A stretch of 64,000 bases of DNA from NCBI RefSeq assembly GCF_005116465.1, contig NZ_SWBM01000001.1, positions 744,001 through 808,000 of the forward strand, given 5' to 3'. Position 1 is the stretch's first letter, and the number at the start of each line of letters is the position of its first letter. The stretch is from Robertmurraya kyonggiensis. GTDB taxonomy: Bacteria; Bacillota; Bacilli; Bacillales; Cytobacillaceae. Positions 19,579-30,232 of this stretch are shown in pieces. Under the pieces are notes generated by a model. The model worked only from the letters and a program-made list of their open reading frames with translations, made no database searches and was not told the DNA's origin. The translations under genes were made by a program, and so were the position numbers.

Positions 19579-19707
19579 AGTTGATTGGAGCGGAAGGCAT
19601 GAGACTCCTGCGGGAGTAGCAGATCAGCCGAGACCCCACAGGAGCGACAGCGACGAGGAGGCTCGGCGACTGCCCGCGGAAAGCGAATGCCTGGAGCGGA
19701 AATCAAC
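19579..19707. repeat. GC-rich dispersed repeat upstream of polC
   Basis: A compact GC-rich island in AT-rich DNA. It opens with GTTGATTGGAGCGGAAGGCAT and closes with ATGCCTGGAGCGGAAATCAAC. The outer 7 bases (GTTGATT/AATCAAC) and GGCAT/ATGCC are inverted repeats, while GGAGCGGAA occurs directly repeated at both ends. The layout is that of a non-coding mobile-repeat family seen many times in Bacillaceae genomes. No transposase is present. Confidence 0.8.
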
Positions 19708-19793
19708 TCGCAAGAGTTAAATAACTTTAAGAAAATGTATCCTTTCGCAATTATTTTTTCTAATTCGACAAAAATCTCACAAACCGAACTTTA

Positions 19794-19802
19794 TGGTATA
19801 AT
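19794..19802 (+). promoter_or_regulatory. Extended -10 promoter candidate for polC
   Basis: TGG-TATAAT at 19794-19802, 90 bases before the polC start. No good -35 is seen at normal spacing, so activity would depend on the extended -10. Confidence 0.5.
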
Positions 19803-19891
19803 TACTTTCGTGAAACAACTCAAAAACAAACAAACCAAATCGACACAATCGACAGAAAAATAGATGAACCAATAGAGAGGAGAGAGAGTGA

Positions 19892-22800
19892 ATGAGCGGT
19901 GCCTCTGACAAAAAAGAAGCATTCCAGCACTTGCTCCAGCAATTACAACTAACAGACGACCAAACAATTTCTCATTTTACCAATGCAGAAATCGATAAGG
20001 TCATGGTTGAAAGGCAAGCAAGAAAATGGCATTTTCATTTCAAATTTGAAGAAATTTTACCAAGAAACGTATTTACGCTTTTTACCTCGCAACTCGAGAA
20101 AACTTTCTCTCATATTGCTAGCACCTCCTATTCCATTCAAGTAACAAACCAACAAGCTTCAGAACAGCAAGTTTTAGATTACTGGAGTATTTGTATCCAG
20201 CAACTTGAAGGAATGGCGCCACCTTTATTAAAATTACTCAATGAGCAGATTCCAAACGTTATAGGGAACAAGGTAGTTATAAAGGTGACGAACGATTTAG
20301 AAGGAATTGCAATTAAGAAGAAATACGCAGAAATAATTTCGACTTCTTACCAACAACTTGGTTTTCCTCCTGTAGTCATTGACACGGAAGTCCATGAACA
20401 GGCCTCAAATGAACAATATGAACAATTTTTAGAAGCGAAACAACGAGAAGACCAAGAACGCGGTCTACAAGCATTAATGGAAATGGAAAAACAGGAAGCG
20501 GAAAAAGAAGCAGGGATTGAAGTACAATCTGGTCCACTACAGATCGGACTTACGATCAAAGACGATGCTGATTTCCGTAAACTAATTGATATTGTTGACG
20601 AAGAACGTCGCATTGCGATCGAAGGTTATGTATTCGCAGCAGAGACGAAAGAACTGCGAAGTGGTAGAACCCTTTTAACCTTTAAGATTACCGATTATAC
20701 AAGTTCAATCATGGTAAAAATGTTCTCTCGTGATAAAGAGGATGCAGCTCAATTTGAACGAGTTCAAAAGGGAATGTGGCTAAAAGTTCGTGGTAGTATT
20801 CAAAATGATACATTTGTCCGTGATTTGGTCATGATCGGGAATGACTTAAATGAAATAAAACCAATTGGAAGACAAGATACGGCAAAAGATGGCGAAAAGC
20901 GTGTAGAGCTCCATCTTCACACACCAATGAGCCAAATGGATGCAGTTAGTCCTGTTAGTAGTCTTGTTGCCCAAGCAAAAAAATGGGGCCATAAAGCAAT
21001 CGCGATTACCGACCATGCTGGTGCTCAATCATTCCCTGAAGCGTTTGGAGCTGGGAAAAAGAATGATATCAAAATTCTTTATGGAATTGAAGCTAATTTA
21101 GTCGATGATGGAGTGCCGATTGCTTATAATGATGCCCATCGTCTTCTGGCTGAGGATACGTATGTTGTATTTGACGTGGAAACCACTGGATTATCAGCTG
21201 TATACGACACGATCATCGAGCTAGCAGCAGTTAAAATTAAAGATGGGGATATTATCGACCGATTTGAAGCCTTTGCTAATCCACATCATCCATTGTCTGC
21301 AACTACAATTGATTTAACGGGAATTACTGATGATATGGTACAAAACGCACCAGAGGTGGAAGAAGTATTAAGAGACTTCCACAAGTGGGCTGAAGATGCA
21401 GTATTGGTTGCTCATAATGCATCATTTGATATGGGATTCTTAAATGTCGGTTATAAAAAAAGCGGTTTAGAAAAAGCGACTAATCCAGTTATTGATACAT
21501 TAGAATTAGCTCGTTTCCTATATCCTGAAATGAAAAACCATCGCTTAAATACATTGGCGAAAAAGTTTAATGTCGAATTAACTCAGCATCACCGTGCCAT
21601 TTATGATGCAGAGGCAACAGGGTATTTGTTGCTCATTATGTTAAAAGAAGCTCTTGAAAAAGGAATCAGCTATCATGATGAATTAAACGACAACATGGGT
21701 AAAGGGAATGCCTATCAAAGGGCACGTCCATATCACTGCACTTTACTTGCGCAAACTGAGGCAGGGTTGAAAAATCTATTCAAGCTTATCTCCATTGCTC
21801 ACATCAATTACTTTTACCGTGTACCACGTATTCCAAGGTCAGTCCTTCAAAAATATCGCGAAGGAATACTTGTCGGTTCAGCTTGTGATAAAGGTGAAGT
21901 TTTTGAAGGTATGATGCAAAAAGCACCTGAGGAAGTAGAAGAAACAGCAAGATTCTATGATTATATTGAGGTGCATCCGAAAGAGGTTTACTCTCATTTA
22001 ATTGAATTAGAGCTTGTGCAAAATGAAAGTAAGCTAGAAGATATTATTCAAAATCTTGTTAAATTAGGAGAAAAGCTCGAGATTCCTGTTGTTGCAACAG
22101 GAAATGTTCATTACTTAAACCCAAATGACAAGATTTACAGAAAGATCTTAATTAATTCACAAGGTGGGGCAAACCCGCTTAACCGTCATAATCTACCAGA
22201 TGTGCATTTTAGAACAACGAATGAAATGCTGCAAGCTTTCTCTTTCCTTGGGAAGGAAAAAGCGAAGGAAATTGTTGTGACGAATACGAATAAAATTGCA
22301 GATATGATTGATAACATCAAACCAATTAAGGATGATCTCTACACACCTAGAATTGAAGGTGCAGAAGATGAGATGCGTTCGATGAGTTATGATATGGCAA
22401 AGAAAATCTATGGAGAGCCTCTACCAGAAATCGTTGAAGCGCGCCTAGAAAAAGAACTGAAAAGTATCATCGGGCATGGTTTTGCCGTTATCTATCTTAT
22501 CTCACATAAACTCGTAAAGAAATCACTGGATGATGGCTATCTTGTTGGTTCCCGTGGTTCGGTCGGTTCGTCGTTAGTTGCGACGATGACGGAAATTACG
22601 GAAGTGAATCCACTACCGCCACATTATGTGTGCCCAAGCTGTAAGCATTCTGAATTCTTCAATGATGGTTCGGTTGGTTCAGGTTTTGACTTACCAGATA
22701 AGGACTGTCCAAATTGCGGTACGAAGTATAAAAAAGATGGACATGATATCCCGTTCGAAACATTCCTTGGCTTTAAAGGGGATAAGGTACCCGATATCGA

Positions 22801-24211
22801 CTTGAACTTCTCAGGGGAATATCAACCAAGTGCTCATAACTATACAAAGGTACTGTTTGGTGAGGAATATGTTTACCGTGCAGGAACGATTGGTACGGTA
22901 GCCGATAAAACGGCCTTTGGTTACGTAAAAGCTTATCAACAGGATAACAATTTACAGATGCGCGGTGCCGAAATTGAGAGACTAGCTACTGGATGTACCG
23001 GTGTAAAACGAACAACAGGTCAGCATCCAGGGGGAATTATCGTTGTCCCTGATTATATGGATATTTACGACTTTACGCCAATTCAATTTCCAGCTGACGA
23101 CCGCAATTCTGAATGGAAAACAACTCATTTTGATTTCCATTCCATCCATGATAACGTATTGAAGCTTGATATTCTTGGACACGATGATCCGACGGTAATC
23201 CGTATGCTCCAGGATTTAAGTGGAATTGACCCGAAGACGATTCCGACTGACGATAAAGATGTAATGAAAATTTTCAGTGGTCCGGAAGTTCTTGGCGTAA
23301 CAGAAGAACAAATTATGTGTAAAACAGGTACTCTAGGAATTCCTGAATTTGGCACACGTTTTGTTCGTCAAATGTTGGAGGATACAAAGCCGAAAACATT
23401 CTCAGAGCTTGTTCAAATATCAGGTCTATCCCATGGTACCGATGTTTGGTTGGGGAATGCGCAAGAGCTGATTCATAACAGTACGTGTACATTAAGTGAA
23501 GTAATCGGTTGTCGTGATGATATCATGGTTTACTTAATTTATCAGGGTCTCGAGCCATCATTTGCGTTTAAAATTATGGAATCGGTTCGTAAAGGTAAAG
23601 GACTGTCCGATGAGATGGAAGAGGAAATGCGCAAAAACGAGGTGCCAGAGTGGTATATCGACTCATGTAAGAAGATTAAGTACATGTTCCCTAAAGCCCA
23701 CGCGGCTGCTTACGTTCTAATGGCAGTGAGAATTGCTTATTTTAAAGTGCATTATCCGCTCTTTTATTACGCAGCATATTTCACTGTTCGCGCCGAAGAT
23801 TTCGATATTGATGCTATGGTTAAGGGCTCTCAAGCTATTCGTGCAAAAATTGAAGAAATCAATGCAAAGGGCTTAGAAGCATCTACAAAGGAAAAGAACC
23901 TCTTAACTGTTCTAGAGCTAGCTTTGGAAATGAACGAACGTGGATTTACTTTTAGTAAGGTAGATTTATATCGTTCAAGTGCATCAGAATTTATTATTGA
24001 TGGAAATTCATTAATTCCACCGTTCAACTCAATTGCAGGTCTTGGGACTAATGCTGCGATTAACATCGTGAAAGCAAGAGAGGACGGAGAATTTCTTTCA
24101 AAAGAGGACTTACAGCAACGGGGAAAAGTTTCTAAAACGATTATGGAGTTTTTAGATAATCATGGTTGCTTAACTGGAATGCCAGATCAGAATCAATTAT
24201 CATTGTTCTAA
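19892..24211 (+). CDS. polC: DNA polymerase III alpha subunit PolC (Gram-positive type)
   Basis: The replicative polymerase of low-GC Gram-positives. The 1439 residues show the PolC layout: an N-terminal domain, an OB fold (about 240-330), a PHP domain beginning [16 protein letters not shown] (about 338) that is split by a DEDD 3'-5' proofreading exonuclease (FDVETTG at about 426, [18 protein letters not shown]), a zinc-binding polymerase segment (CPSC near 913, CPNC near 939), the palm motif [12 protein letters not shown] (about 966) and a C-terminal helix-hairpin-helix/tau-binding region. GAGGAGAGA precedes ATG 19892. Confidence 0.98.
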   Translation: MSGASDKKEAFQHLLQQLQLTDDQTISHFTNAEIDKVMVERQARKWHFHFKFEEILPRNVFTLFTSQLEKTFSHIASTSYSIQVTNQQASEQQVLDYWSICIQQLEGMAPPLLKLLNEQIPNVIGNKVVIKVTNDLEGIAIKKKYAEIISTSYQQLGFPPVVIDTEVHEQASNEQYEQFLEAKQREDQERGLQALMEMEKQEAEKEAGIEVQSGPLQIGLTIKDDADFRKLIDIVDEERRIAIEGYVFAAETKELRSGRTLLTFKITDYTSSIMVKMFSRDKEDAAQFERVQKGMWLKVRGSIQNDTFVRDLVMIGNDLNEIKPIGRQDTAKDGEKRVELHLHTPMSQMDAVSPVSSLVAQAKKWGHKAIAITDHAGAQSFPEAFGAGKKNDIKILYGIEANLVDDGVPIAYNDAHRLLAEDTYVVFDVETTGLSAVYDTIIELAAVKIKDGDIIDRFEAFANPHHPLSATTIDLTGITDDMVQNAPEVEEVLRDFHKWAEDAVLVAHNASFDMGFLNVGYKKSGLEKATNPVIDTLELARFLYPEMKNHRLNTLAKKFNVELTQHHRAIYDAEATGYLLLIMLKEALEKGISYHDELNDNMGKGNAYQRARPYHCTLLAQTEAGLKNLFKLISIAHINYFYRVPRIPRSVLQKYREGILVGSACDKGEVFEGMMQKAPEEVEETARFYDYIEVHPKEVYSHLIELELVQNESKLEDIIQNLVKLGEKLEIPVVATGNVHYLNPNDKIYRKILINSQGGANPLNRHNLPDVHFRTTNEMLQAFSFLGKEKAKEIVVTNTNKIADMIDNIKPIKDDLYTPRIEGAEDEMRSMSYDMAKKIYGEPLPEIVEARLEKELKSIIGHGFAVIYLISHKLVKKSLDDGYLVGSRGSVGSSLVATMTEITEVNPLPPHYVCPSCKHSEFFNDGSVGSGFDLPDKDCPNCGTKYKKDGHDIPFETFLGFKGDKVPDIDLNFSGEYQPSAHNYTKVLFGEEYVYRAGTIGTVADKTAFGYVKAYQQDNNLQMRGAEIERLATGCTGVKRTTGQHPGGIIVVPDYMDIYDFTPIQFPADDRNSEWKTTHFDFHSIHDNVLKLDILGHDDPTVIRMLQDLSGIDPKTIPTDDKDVMKIFSGPEVLGVTEEQIMCKTGTLGIPEFGTRFVRQMLEDTKPKTFSELVQISGLSHGTDVWLGNAQELIHNSTCTLSEVIGCRDDIMVYLIYQGLEPSFAFKIMESVRKGKGLSDEMEEEMRKNEVPEWYIDSCKKIKYMFPKAHAAAYVLMAVRIAYFKVHYPLFYYAAYFTVRAEDFDIDAMVKGSQAIRAKIEEINAKGLEASTKEKNLLTVLELALEMNERGFTFSKVDLYRSSASEFIIDGNSLIPPFNSIAGLGTNAAINIVKAREDGEFLSKEDLQQRGKVSKTIMEFLDNHGCLTGMPDQNQLSLF

Positions 24212-24256
24212 TTGATGAATGATTCTGTCACTGTCAAGTAAATAATGCGTTCTCAT

Positions 24257-24285
24257 TTGCATAAAAATATTGGTTATGGTATAGT
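24257..24285 (+). promoter_or_regulatory. Strong sigma-A promoter for rimP-nusA-infB operon
   Basis: TTGCAT (24257-24262), 17-base spacer, TATAGT (24280-24285) with an extended TGG immediately 5' of the -10. It lies shortly after polC and about 220 bases before rimP, leaving a long structured leader. Confidence 0.75.
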
Positions 24286-24319
24286 TTTATTGGAAATACT
24301 ATCGATAACTCTCGTTTAC

Positions 24320-24345
24320 AAGAGTGGGGCTACCCCACTCTTTCG
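24320..24345 (+). terminator. Leader hairpin with weak T tract upstream of rimP-nusA
   Basis: Ten perfect base pairs (24320-24329 with 24333-24342) around a CTA triloop, followed by an interrupted U tract TCGTGTTGTGT. It lies about 30 bases after the predicted start of transcription. In B. subtilis the same operon is reported to be autoregulated by NusA-stimulated termination in its leader; this hairpin is a candidate for that site. Confidence 0.6.
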
Positions 24346-24366
24346 TGTTGTGTAGGATAAATTTTG

Positions 24367-24414
24367 GTAGGTGATGATGTTCTAAGTGCTTAACTTTTGC
24401 GGCATCATCACTAC
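24367..24414 (+). other. Second stem-loop in the rimP-nusA leader
   Basis: GTAG-G-TGATGATG (24367-24379) pairs with CATCATCACTAC (24403-24414) over 12 bp with one bulged G; the 23-base loop holds a small TAAG/CTTA hairpin. A further short palindromic region (ACATA...TATGT) lies at 24425-24442. Together with the upstream hairpin this accounts for most of the 300-base gap between polC and rimP. Confidence 0.5.
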
Positions 24415-24511
24415 TCGTAAGCTTATACATAACCGGCCGTATGTAATCAGATAAACTTCTTCCTTTTCATTCTTTATGCAATTCTATACAGATAAAGTTA
24501 GGAGGGAATAT

Positions 24512-24982
24512 ATGAGTAAAGTAATTGAAGTAGTAGAAGAAATCGTGAGTCCCATTATTAATGAACTTAATCTCGAATTAGTAGATATTGAGTATGTAAA
24601 GGAAGGGAAAAATTGGTTCCTTCGTGTGTTCATTGATAAAGAAAATGGTGTTGACATTGAAGAGTGTGGAATGGTTAGTGAAAAGCTTAGTGAAAAGCTT
24701 GATGAACTTGACCCAATTCCATATAACTACTTTTTAGAGGTATCTTCTCCAGGTGCAGAACGACCTCTCAAAAAGGATAAGGATTATGAAAAGGCAATTG
24801 GAAAAAATGTGTTTATCAAAACGTATGAGCCAATCGATGGCGGAAAGACCTTTGAAGGGGTTTTAAAAGAATTCGCAGACGGTCAGATTACGATTGAGAT
24901 GACAATCAAGACTAGGAAAAAATCCGTGCAAATTCCGTTTGATAAAATCGCAAATGCGCGACTTGCAGTCACTTTTTCTTAA
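24512..24982 (+). CDS. rimP: Ribosome maturation factor RimP
   Basis: RimP (YlxS) assists late 30S assembly. At 156 residues it is identical in length to B. subtilis RimP. The family core [22 protein letters not shown] and [10 protein letters not shown] motif are clear, with an Sm-like C-terminal domain. AGGAGGG precedes ATG 24512. It is first gene of the rimP-nusA-ylxR-ylxQ-infB-ylxP-rbfA cluster, whose products act on transcription and small-subunit assembly. Confidence 0.96.
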   Translation: MSKVIEVVEEIVSPIINELNLELVDIEYVKEGKNWFLRVFIDKENGVDIEECGMVSEKLSEKLDELDPIPYNYFLEVSSPGAERPLKKDKDYEKAIGKNVFIKTYEPIDGGKTFEGVLKEFADGQITIEMTIKTRKKSVQIPFDKIANARLAVTFS

Positions 24983-25050
24983 TAGTTCGTGCTTCAATCA
25001 AAAAAACATAAACAATCAGTTTATAGTGATCTAAAGGGGGATATATTCAA

Positions 25051-26199
25051 ATGAGCAGTGAATTGCTTGATGCTCTTGATATACTTGAAAAAGAAAAAGG
25101 AATTTCAAGAGATGTAATTATTGAGGCGATTGAAGCGGCATTAATATCCGCGTATCGTAGAAACTTTAATCAAGCGCAAAATGTGAGAATAGACTTAAAC
25201 CTTGGTACAGGCACAATGAAAGTCTATGCTCGTAAAGAAGTAGTGGATGAAGTATTTGATCCGCGCTTGGAAATTTCTGTTGAAGATGCTCGTCATATCA
25301 ATCCAAACTATCAAATTGAAGATGTAGTAGAGCTTGAAGTAACACCAAAAGACTTCGGTCGAATTGCGGCGCAAACGGCTAAGCAAGTAGTTACTCAACG
25401 TGTCAGAGAAGCAGAACGTGGTATTATCTATTCTGAGTTTATTGATCGGGAAGAAGATATTATGACTGGTATCGTTCAACGTGTTGATTCTAAGTTTATC
25501 TATGTGAGCTTAGGGAAAATTGAAGCTATTTTACCAGCAAATGAACAAATGCCAAATGAAAGATACAAACCACATGATCGTATCAAAGTGTTCATTACAA
25601 AGGTAGAAAAAACAACGAAGGGTCCACAAATCTTTGTATCTCGTACACATCCTGGTCTGTTAAAACGATTATTTGAAATTGAAGTACCTGAGATTTATGA
25701 CGGTACTGTTGAAATCAAATCCGTTTCAAGAGAAGCTGGGGATCGCTCGAAGATTTCTGTGCACTCTGAAAATCCAGAGGTTGATCCAGTTGGTTCTTGT
25801 GTAGGTCCAAAGGGAGCGAGAGTTCAGGCTGTTGTTAATGAACTTAAGGGTGAAAAGATCGATATCGTGAAGTGGTCAAATGATCCTGTTGTTTTTGTAG
25901 CGAATGCTTTAAGCCCATCTAAGGTGTTAGACGTTATCGTTAGTGAGGAAGAGAAAGCGACAACAGTTGTTGTTCCTGATTATCAACTGTCTTTAGCTAT
26001 TGGAAAGCGTGGTCAGAACGCTCGTCTAGCGGCAAAGTTAACTGGATGGAAAATTGACATCAAGTCAGAGACAGATGCAAGAGAAGCAGGCATTTTCCCA
26101 AGAGAAGAAGGAATTCTTTTGTTTGATGAGGAAGATGACAATGATGAGCTAGATACAGATCTAAGCTTAGAGTATGAAAATGAGGATAATCTCGAGTAA
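25051..26199 (+). CDS. nusA: Transcription termination/antitermination factor NusA
   Basis: NusA binds RNA polymerase and nascent RNA to promote pausing and termination. Of 382 residues, the N-terminal domain (1-125) contacts polymerase, an S1 domain starts near 135 (MTGIVQRVDSKFIYVSLG), and KH1 (GPKGARVQAV, about 251) and KH2 (IGKRGQNARLA, about 316) follow. It ends in an acidic tail (DEEDDNDELDTD), as in Firmicutes, without the extra C-terminal repeats of Proteobacteria. AAAGGGGGA precedes the start. Confidence 0.97.
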   Translation: MSSELLDALDILEKEKGISRDVIIEAIEAALISAYRRNFNQAQNVRIDLNLGTGTMKVYARKEVVDEVFDPRLEISVEDARHINPNYQIEDVVELEVTPKDFGRIAAQTAKQVVTQRVREAERGIIYSEFIDREEDIMTGIVQRVDSKFIYVSLGKIEAILPANEQMPNERYKPHDRIKVFITKVEKTTKGPQIFVSRTHPGLLKRLFEIEVPEIYDGTVEIKSVSREAGDRSKISVHSENPEVDPVGSCVGPKGARVQAVVNELKGEKIDIVKWSNDPVVFVANALSPSKVLDVIVSEEEKATTVVVPDYQLSLAIGKRGQNARLAAKLTGWKIDIKSETDAREAGIFPREEGILLFDEEDDNDELDTDLSLEYENEDNLE

Positions 26200-26216
26200 A
26201 AAGAGGTGACGGATGA

Positions 26217-26498
26217 ATGAACACTAGAAAAAAGGTTCCTTTGCGTAAATGTGTCGCTACTGGTGAAATGCGACCAAAAAAAGAACTCGTTCGCATCGTT
26301 CGTTCGAAAGAGGGTGAAGTGTCCATTGACCTAACGGGGAAGAAAAACGGCCGAGGTGCTTATCTTTCAAAAGACAAGGACGCAATTCTTTTAGCAAAAA
26401 AGAAAAACACTCTTAAAAATCACCTTGAGGTTGATATAGACGATTCAATTTATGATGAGTTACTCGAGTTAGTAAATAAGGAGAAACGACTATCCTAA
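26217..26498 (+). CDS. ylxR: YlxR family RNA-binding protein (RnpM)
   Basis: A small basic protein (93 residues) of the DUF448/YlxR family. It shows the hallmark [21 protein letters not shown] and GRGAYLSKD segments. In B. subtilis YlxR is reported to bind and modulate RNase P RNA (RnpM) and to act as a nucleoid-associated regulator. It starts 17 bases after nusA and its stop overlaps the ylxQ start by one base. Confidence 0.92.
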   Translation: MNTRKKVPLRKCVATGEMRPKKELVRIVRSKEGEVSIDLTGKKNGRGAYLSKDKDAILLAKKKNTLKNHLEVDIDDSIYDELLELVNKEKRLS

Positions 26499-26800
26499 TG
26501 AAATCAAATCAATGGATGTCATTGCTTGGCTTAGCCAATCGAGCACGTAAAATTATTTCAGGTGAAGAGCTCGTCGTTAAAGAAATCAGAAGCGGCAAGG
26601 CAAAGCTTGTGTTGCTATCTGCGGACGCATCGGCTAACACTGCGAAAAAAGTGACGGATAAATGCAAATCCTATTCCGTTCCAGTCCGAATGGTAGAGAG
26701 TCGCGACTCTCTTGGACAATCGATAGGAAAAGAAGCCCGTGTCGTTGTGGCTGTGTTAGATGCAGGGTTTGCAAATAAGCTGAAACAATTGCTCGATTAA
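26498..26800 (+). CDS. ylxQ: L7Ae family ribosomal-like protein YlxQ
   Basis: A 100-residue L7Ae/L30e-fold kink-turn-binding protein, paralogue of YbxF. The family features are [36 protein letters not shown] and the [14 protein letters not shown] loop. The exact RNA target in the cell is unclear. It is coupled to ylxR (one-base overlap) and lies 19 bases before infB. Confidence 0.93.
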   Translation: MKSNQWMSLLGLANRARKIISGEELVVKEIRSGKAKLVLLSADASANTAKKVTDKCKSYSVPVRMVESRDSLGQSIGKEARVVVAVLDAGFANKLKQLLD

Positions 26801-26819
26801 TTCTTGCGGGGGTGAAATA

Positions 26820-29057
26820 ATGAGTAAGATACGAGTTTACGAATATGCGAAGAAACATAATATTTCCAGTAAAGACGTAATTACAAAATTAAAAGAAATG
26901 AATATAGAGGTTTCGAATCATATGACAACAATCGAAGATGATACAATTCAGCAACTAGACCGTCTTTACAACAAAAAAGAGGGAAAACAACCTCAAAAAG
27001 AAAATTCTCAAGTGAAAAAAGCACCTGAGAAAAAAGTAGAGCAACAGCCTAAAAAGGCAGTCATCGCAGATGAGGAAGAAGACAAAAACGTTGGTCCTTC
27101 TACAGTGAAGGTAAAGACTGCTCCGAAAAACCGTGATGGTAAAAAAGTCGCACAAGAAACACAATCAAAGGAAAACAAAGTGTTCAAAGGAAACCAACCA
27201 AACAACAATTTTAAAAATAAAAATAACAAGAACCAAAAAAATAAAGGGAAGCATCAACAGCAACAGCAAGTAAACACTCAGCCTCCTAAGAAAAAAGAAA
27301 AAGAGCTTCCTGCTAAAATCACTTTTAGTGACTCTCTTACAGTTGCGGAGCTTGCAAAGAAACTTCATCGTGAGCCTTCTGAAATCATCAAAAAATTATT
27401 CTTACTTGGCGTAATGGCTACGATTAATCAGGATCTTGATAAAGATGCGATTGAATTAATAGCTTCAGAATATGGAGTTGAAGTAGAAGAAGAAATCAAG
27501 GTCGACGTTACTGATTTAGAAGTATATTTCACTCCGGATGAGGAATCTGAATTAGTAGAAAGACCATCTGTTGTAACGATCATGGGACACGTTGACCATG
27601 GTAAAACAACATTGCTTGATTCTATTCGTAATACAAAAGTGACAGCTGGAGAAGCTGGTGGGATTACACAGCATATCGGTGCTTACCAAGTAGAAGAGAA
27701 TGGTAAGAAAATTACTTTCCTTGATACACCTGGACACGCAGCGTTTACAACTATGCGTGCACGTGGAGCGAAAATCACGGATATCACCATTCTTGTTGTT
27801 GCTGCTGACGATGGTGTAATGCCTCAAACAGTTGAAGCAATTAACCATGCTAAAGCTGCTGAAGTACCAATTATTGTTGCAGTAAACAAAATTGATAAAG
27901 AAGCTGCAAACCCTGACCGTGTAATGCAGGAATTAACTGAACATGGCTTAATCCCTGAAGCATGGGGTGGAGAAACAATCTTTGTTCCTCTTTCTGCTTT
28001 AACTGGTGAAGGAATTGACTCTTTACTTGAAATGATTCTACTTGTGAGTGAAGTAGAAGAGTATAAGGCAAACCCAGATCGCAAAGCGATTGGTACTGTT
28101 ATTGAAGCTCAATTGGATAAAGGCCGTGGCTCAGTTGCGACCCTTCTTGTTCAAAATGGAACATTAAAAGTTGGAGATCCAATTGTAGTTGGTAATACAT
28201 TTGGGCGTGTTCGTGCAATGGTCAATGACCTTGGTCGCCGTGTAAAAGAAGCTGGTCCGTCAACACCTGTAGAGATTACTGGTTTAAATGACGTACCTCA
28301 AGCTGGGGATCGCTTTGCTGTCTTTGAAGATGAAAAGACAGCTCGCCAGGTTGGAGAAGCTCGTGCTACACAAGCTCTTCAAGCACAAAGAAGTGAAAAG
28401 ACACGTATTAGTCTTGATAATCTGTTTGACCACCTTAAACAAGGTGAAATGAAAGATTTAAATCTTATTGTAAAAGCTGACGTTCAAGGTTCAGTTGAGG
28501 CAGTAGCAGCTGCATTCCAAAAGCTAGAAGTGGAAGGTGTAAACGTAAAAATTATCCATACTGGTGTTGGAGCGATTAATGAATCTGACATCACATTGGC
28601 AGCCGCTTCAAATGCAATAGTGATTGGATTCAACGTTCGCCCTGATAATAATGCGAAGCGTGCAGCTGAATCAGAAGATGTAGATATTCGTCTACACAGA
28701 ATTATTTATAAAGCGATTGAAGAAATTGAAGCTGCGATGAAAGGGATGCTGGATCCTGAGTTCCAAGAAAAGATTATTGGTCAAGCTGAAGTTCGTCAAA
28801 CGTTTAAGGTTTCCAAAGTTGGAACAATCGCTGGTTCATATGTAACTGACGGTAAAATTACTCGTCATAGCGGAGTGCGCTTAATTCGTGACGGAATTGT
28901 TATTTTTGAAGGAGAAATTGATGCTTTAAGACGCTTCAAGGATGACGTAAAGGAAGTTGCACAAGGTTATGAGTGCGGTATTACAATTAAAAACTTCAAT
29001 GATGTAAAAGAAGGCGACATCGTAGAAGCATATATTATGGAAGAAGTGGAACGTTAA
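26820..29057 (+). CDS. infB: Translation initiation factor IF-2
   Basis: The GTPase that places initiator tRNA on the 30S subunit. The 745 residues comprise an N-terminal IF2_N helix domain ([17 protein letters not shown]), a low-complexity K/Q/N-rich linker (about 50-165), a second IF2_N domain, and a G domain with GHVDHGKTT (about 255), DTPGHAAF (about 301) and NKID (about 356). Domains II, III and IV follow to the end. Stop and ylxP start overlap by one base (TAATG). Confidence 0.98.
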   Translation: MSKIRVYEYAKKHNISSKDVITKLKEMNIEVSNHMTTIEDDTIQQLDRLYNKKEGKQPQKENSQVKKAPEKKVEQQPKKAVIADEEEDKNVGPSTVKVKTAPKNRDGKKVAQETQSKENKVFKGNQPNNNFKNKNNKNQKNKGKHQQQQQVNTQPPKKKEKELPAKITFSDSLTVAELAKKLHREPSEIIKKLFLLGVMATINQDLDKDAIELIASEYGVEVEEEIKVDVTDLEVYFTPDEESELVERPSVVTIMGHVDHGKTTLLDSIRNTKVTAGEAGGITQHIGAYQVEENGKKITFLDTPGHAAFTTMRARGAKITDITILVVAADDGVMPQTVEAINHAKAAEVPIIVAVNKIDKEAANPDRVMQELTEHGLIPEAWGGETIFVPLSALTGEGIDSLLEMILLVSEVEEYKANPDRKAIGTVIEAQLDKGRGSVATLLVQNGTLKVGDPIVVGNTFGRVRAMVNDLGRRVKEAGPSTPVEITGLNDVPQAGDRFAVFEDEKTARQVGEARATQALQAQRSEKTRISLDNLFDHLKQGEMKDLNLIVKADVQGSVEAVAAAFQKLEVEGVNVKIIHTGVGAINESDITLAAASNAIVIGFNVRPDNNAKRAAESEDVDIRLHRIIYKAIEEIEAAMKGMLDPEFQEKIIGQAEVRQTFKVSKVGTIAGSYVTDGKITRHSGVRLIRDGIVIFEGEIDALRRFKDDVKEVAQGYECGITIKNFNDVKEGDIVEAYIMEEVER

Positions 29058-29338
29058 TGATAGTTGGCCTTGCGGTTTGCGAGTGTATTATTTATGATGC
29101 ACATTCTCTAAAAGATAAGCGGTCCGTGTTGCAAAGGGTTTTGACTCGACTTAAGCAGAGATTCAATATTTCTGTATCCGAAGTAGAGTTTCAAGACGTC
29201 TGGCAAAGAACAAAGATTGCCATTGTAGCCGTAACCTCTTCGCAAGTTTCAACTGAAACAGAACTGCAAAACGCTCTAAATTTTATTGATTCCTTTCCTG
29301 AAATTGAAAGGACCATAACAGATATAGAGTGGTTATAG
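29057..29338 (+). CDS. ylxP: YlxP, DUF503 family protein
   Basis: A 93-residue DUF503 protein ([32 protein letters not shown] type opening), almost always encoded between infB and rbfA in Firmicutes. Its position suggests a role in ribosome assembly or RNA metabolism, but no activity is established. The ATG overlaps the infB stop. Two weak hairpins follow in the 109-base gap before rbfA (29341-29358; arms 29381-29389 and 29415-29423). Confidence 0.92.
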   Translation: MIVGLAVCECIIYDAHSLKDKRSVLQRVLTRLKQRFNISVSEVEFQDVWQRTKIAIVAVTSSQVSTETELQNALNFIDSFPEIERTITDIEWL

Positions 29339-29447
29339 GTTGAGAATTTTCGTTCTCATTATAAAATAATTATTTTTATGAAGTGTAAGCTGCAGCTTGA
29401 TTCAAGGAGTCGCACTTACACTTTCTATCAGACTAGAGGTGACTATA

Positions 29448-29819
29448 ATGGGCCTTAGATCTAATCGTGTTGGAGAACAGATGAAGAAAGAGCTAGGCGA
29501 AATCATCGGACGGAAGATTAAAGACCCGCGGATCGGGTTTGTGACCGTTACTGATGTTCAGGTTACTGGAGATCTCCAGCAAGCAACGGTGTTTATCTCT
29601 GTGTTAGGTGATGAGGAACAACGAGAAAACACGTTGAAAGGTCTTGCGAAAGCGAAAGGATTCATCCGATCAGAGATCGGGCAAAGAATCCGTTTGCGCA
29701 AAACGCCTGAAATTACTTTTGAATTTGACGAATCAATAGATTACGGTAATCGTATTGATTCCCTTCTATATCAAATTAAGGAAGAGAATCATTCTAAGGA
29801 TAATGACGAGCAAGAATAA
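29448..29819 (+). CDS. rbfA: 30S ribosome-binding factor RbfA
   Basis: RbfA is a KH-like cold-shock factor for 16S rRNA 5' end maturation and 30S assembly. The family opening [17 protein letters not shown], the [24 protein letters not shown] core and [15 protein letters not shown] are present. ATG 29448 follows AGAGGTGAC and gives 123 residues; an upstream in-frame extension to 29397 would include an inverted repeat and is rejected. Confidence 0.96.
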   Translation: MGLRSNRVGEQMKKELGEIIGRKIKDPRIGFVTVTDVQVTGDLQQATVFISVLGDEEQRENTLKGLAKAKGFIRSEIGQRIRLRKTPEITFEFDESIDYGNRIDSLLYQIKEENHSKDNDEQE

Positions 29820-29860
29820 GCTCGGGTTCTTTTTCAATAAGTACCAGGTACCACAAAACG

Positions 29861-29894
29861 AAGGGATAGACGAGGATGTCTATCTCTTTTTTTG
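29861..29894 (+). terminator. Intrinsic terminator after rbfA
   Basis: GATAGAC/GTCTATC core (29865-29871, 29878-29884) extended by flanking pairs to about 11 bp, followed by TCTTTTTTT. Confidence 0.8.
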
Positions 29895-29949
29895 TTGAGG
29901 AACTGTTATTGGCTATTGCTGATTTTTTAATTTCCGATAGACGCACCCA

Positions 29950-30135
29950 CTTAATCGGAGAAATTCCGTTTATTTTGAAAAATTAATGGTTAATAGGTAA
30001 AATAAGCGGAAATTTTCTGCTAATTGACCTAAAAAACATTAAAATCATGAAAAATGTATAGTTTAACCGTAAAATTCCCGCCTATTTATAGAGAAATAGG
30101 TGCATTTCTTGATTTAGCCGGAATTTTTCCCCCTA
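29950..30135. repeat. Cluster of four small degenerate palindromes before truB
   Basis: In the 413-base gap between rbfA and truB four related palindromic units occur: 29956-29968, 30006-30020, 30067-30080 and 30119-30130, all variants of GCGGAAATTTTCCGC and often followed by TATTTT. A perfect 7-bp hairpin (CCTATTT/AAATAGG, 30081-30100) sits between units three and four. No gene or clear promoter is seen in this stretch. Confidence 0.5.
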
Positions 30136-30232
30136 TTTTTCAATGTAATAAATTCGACATCCACCTTTAACAGAGCTTCTGTTGAGAAGACTATGTATCA
30201 ACAAGAAAGATAAAGAAAACGGAGGTTTTTAT

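Noticed and set aside
19523-19720. Open frame of 65 codons between proS and polC
   Set aside because: It is generated by the GC-rich dispersed repeat, has no Shine-Dalgarno and reads as arginine-rich low-quality protein.
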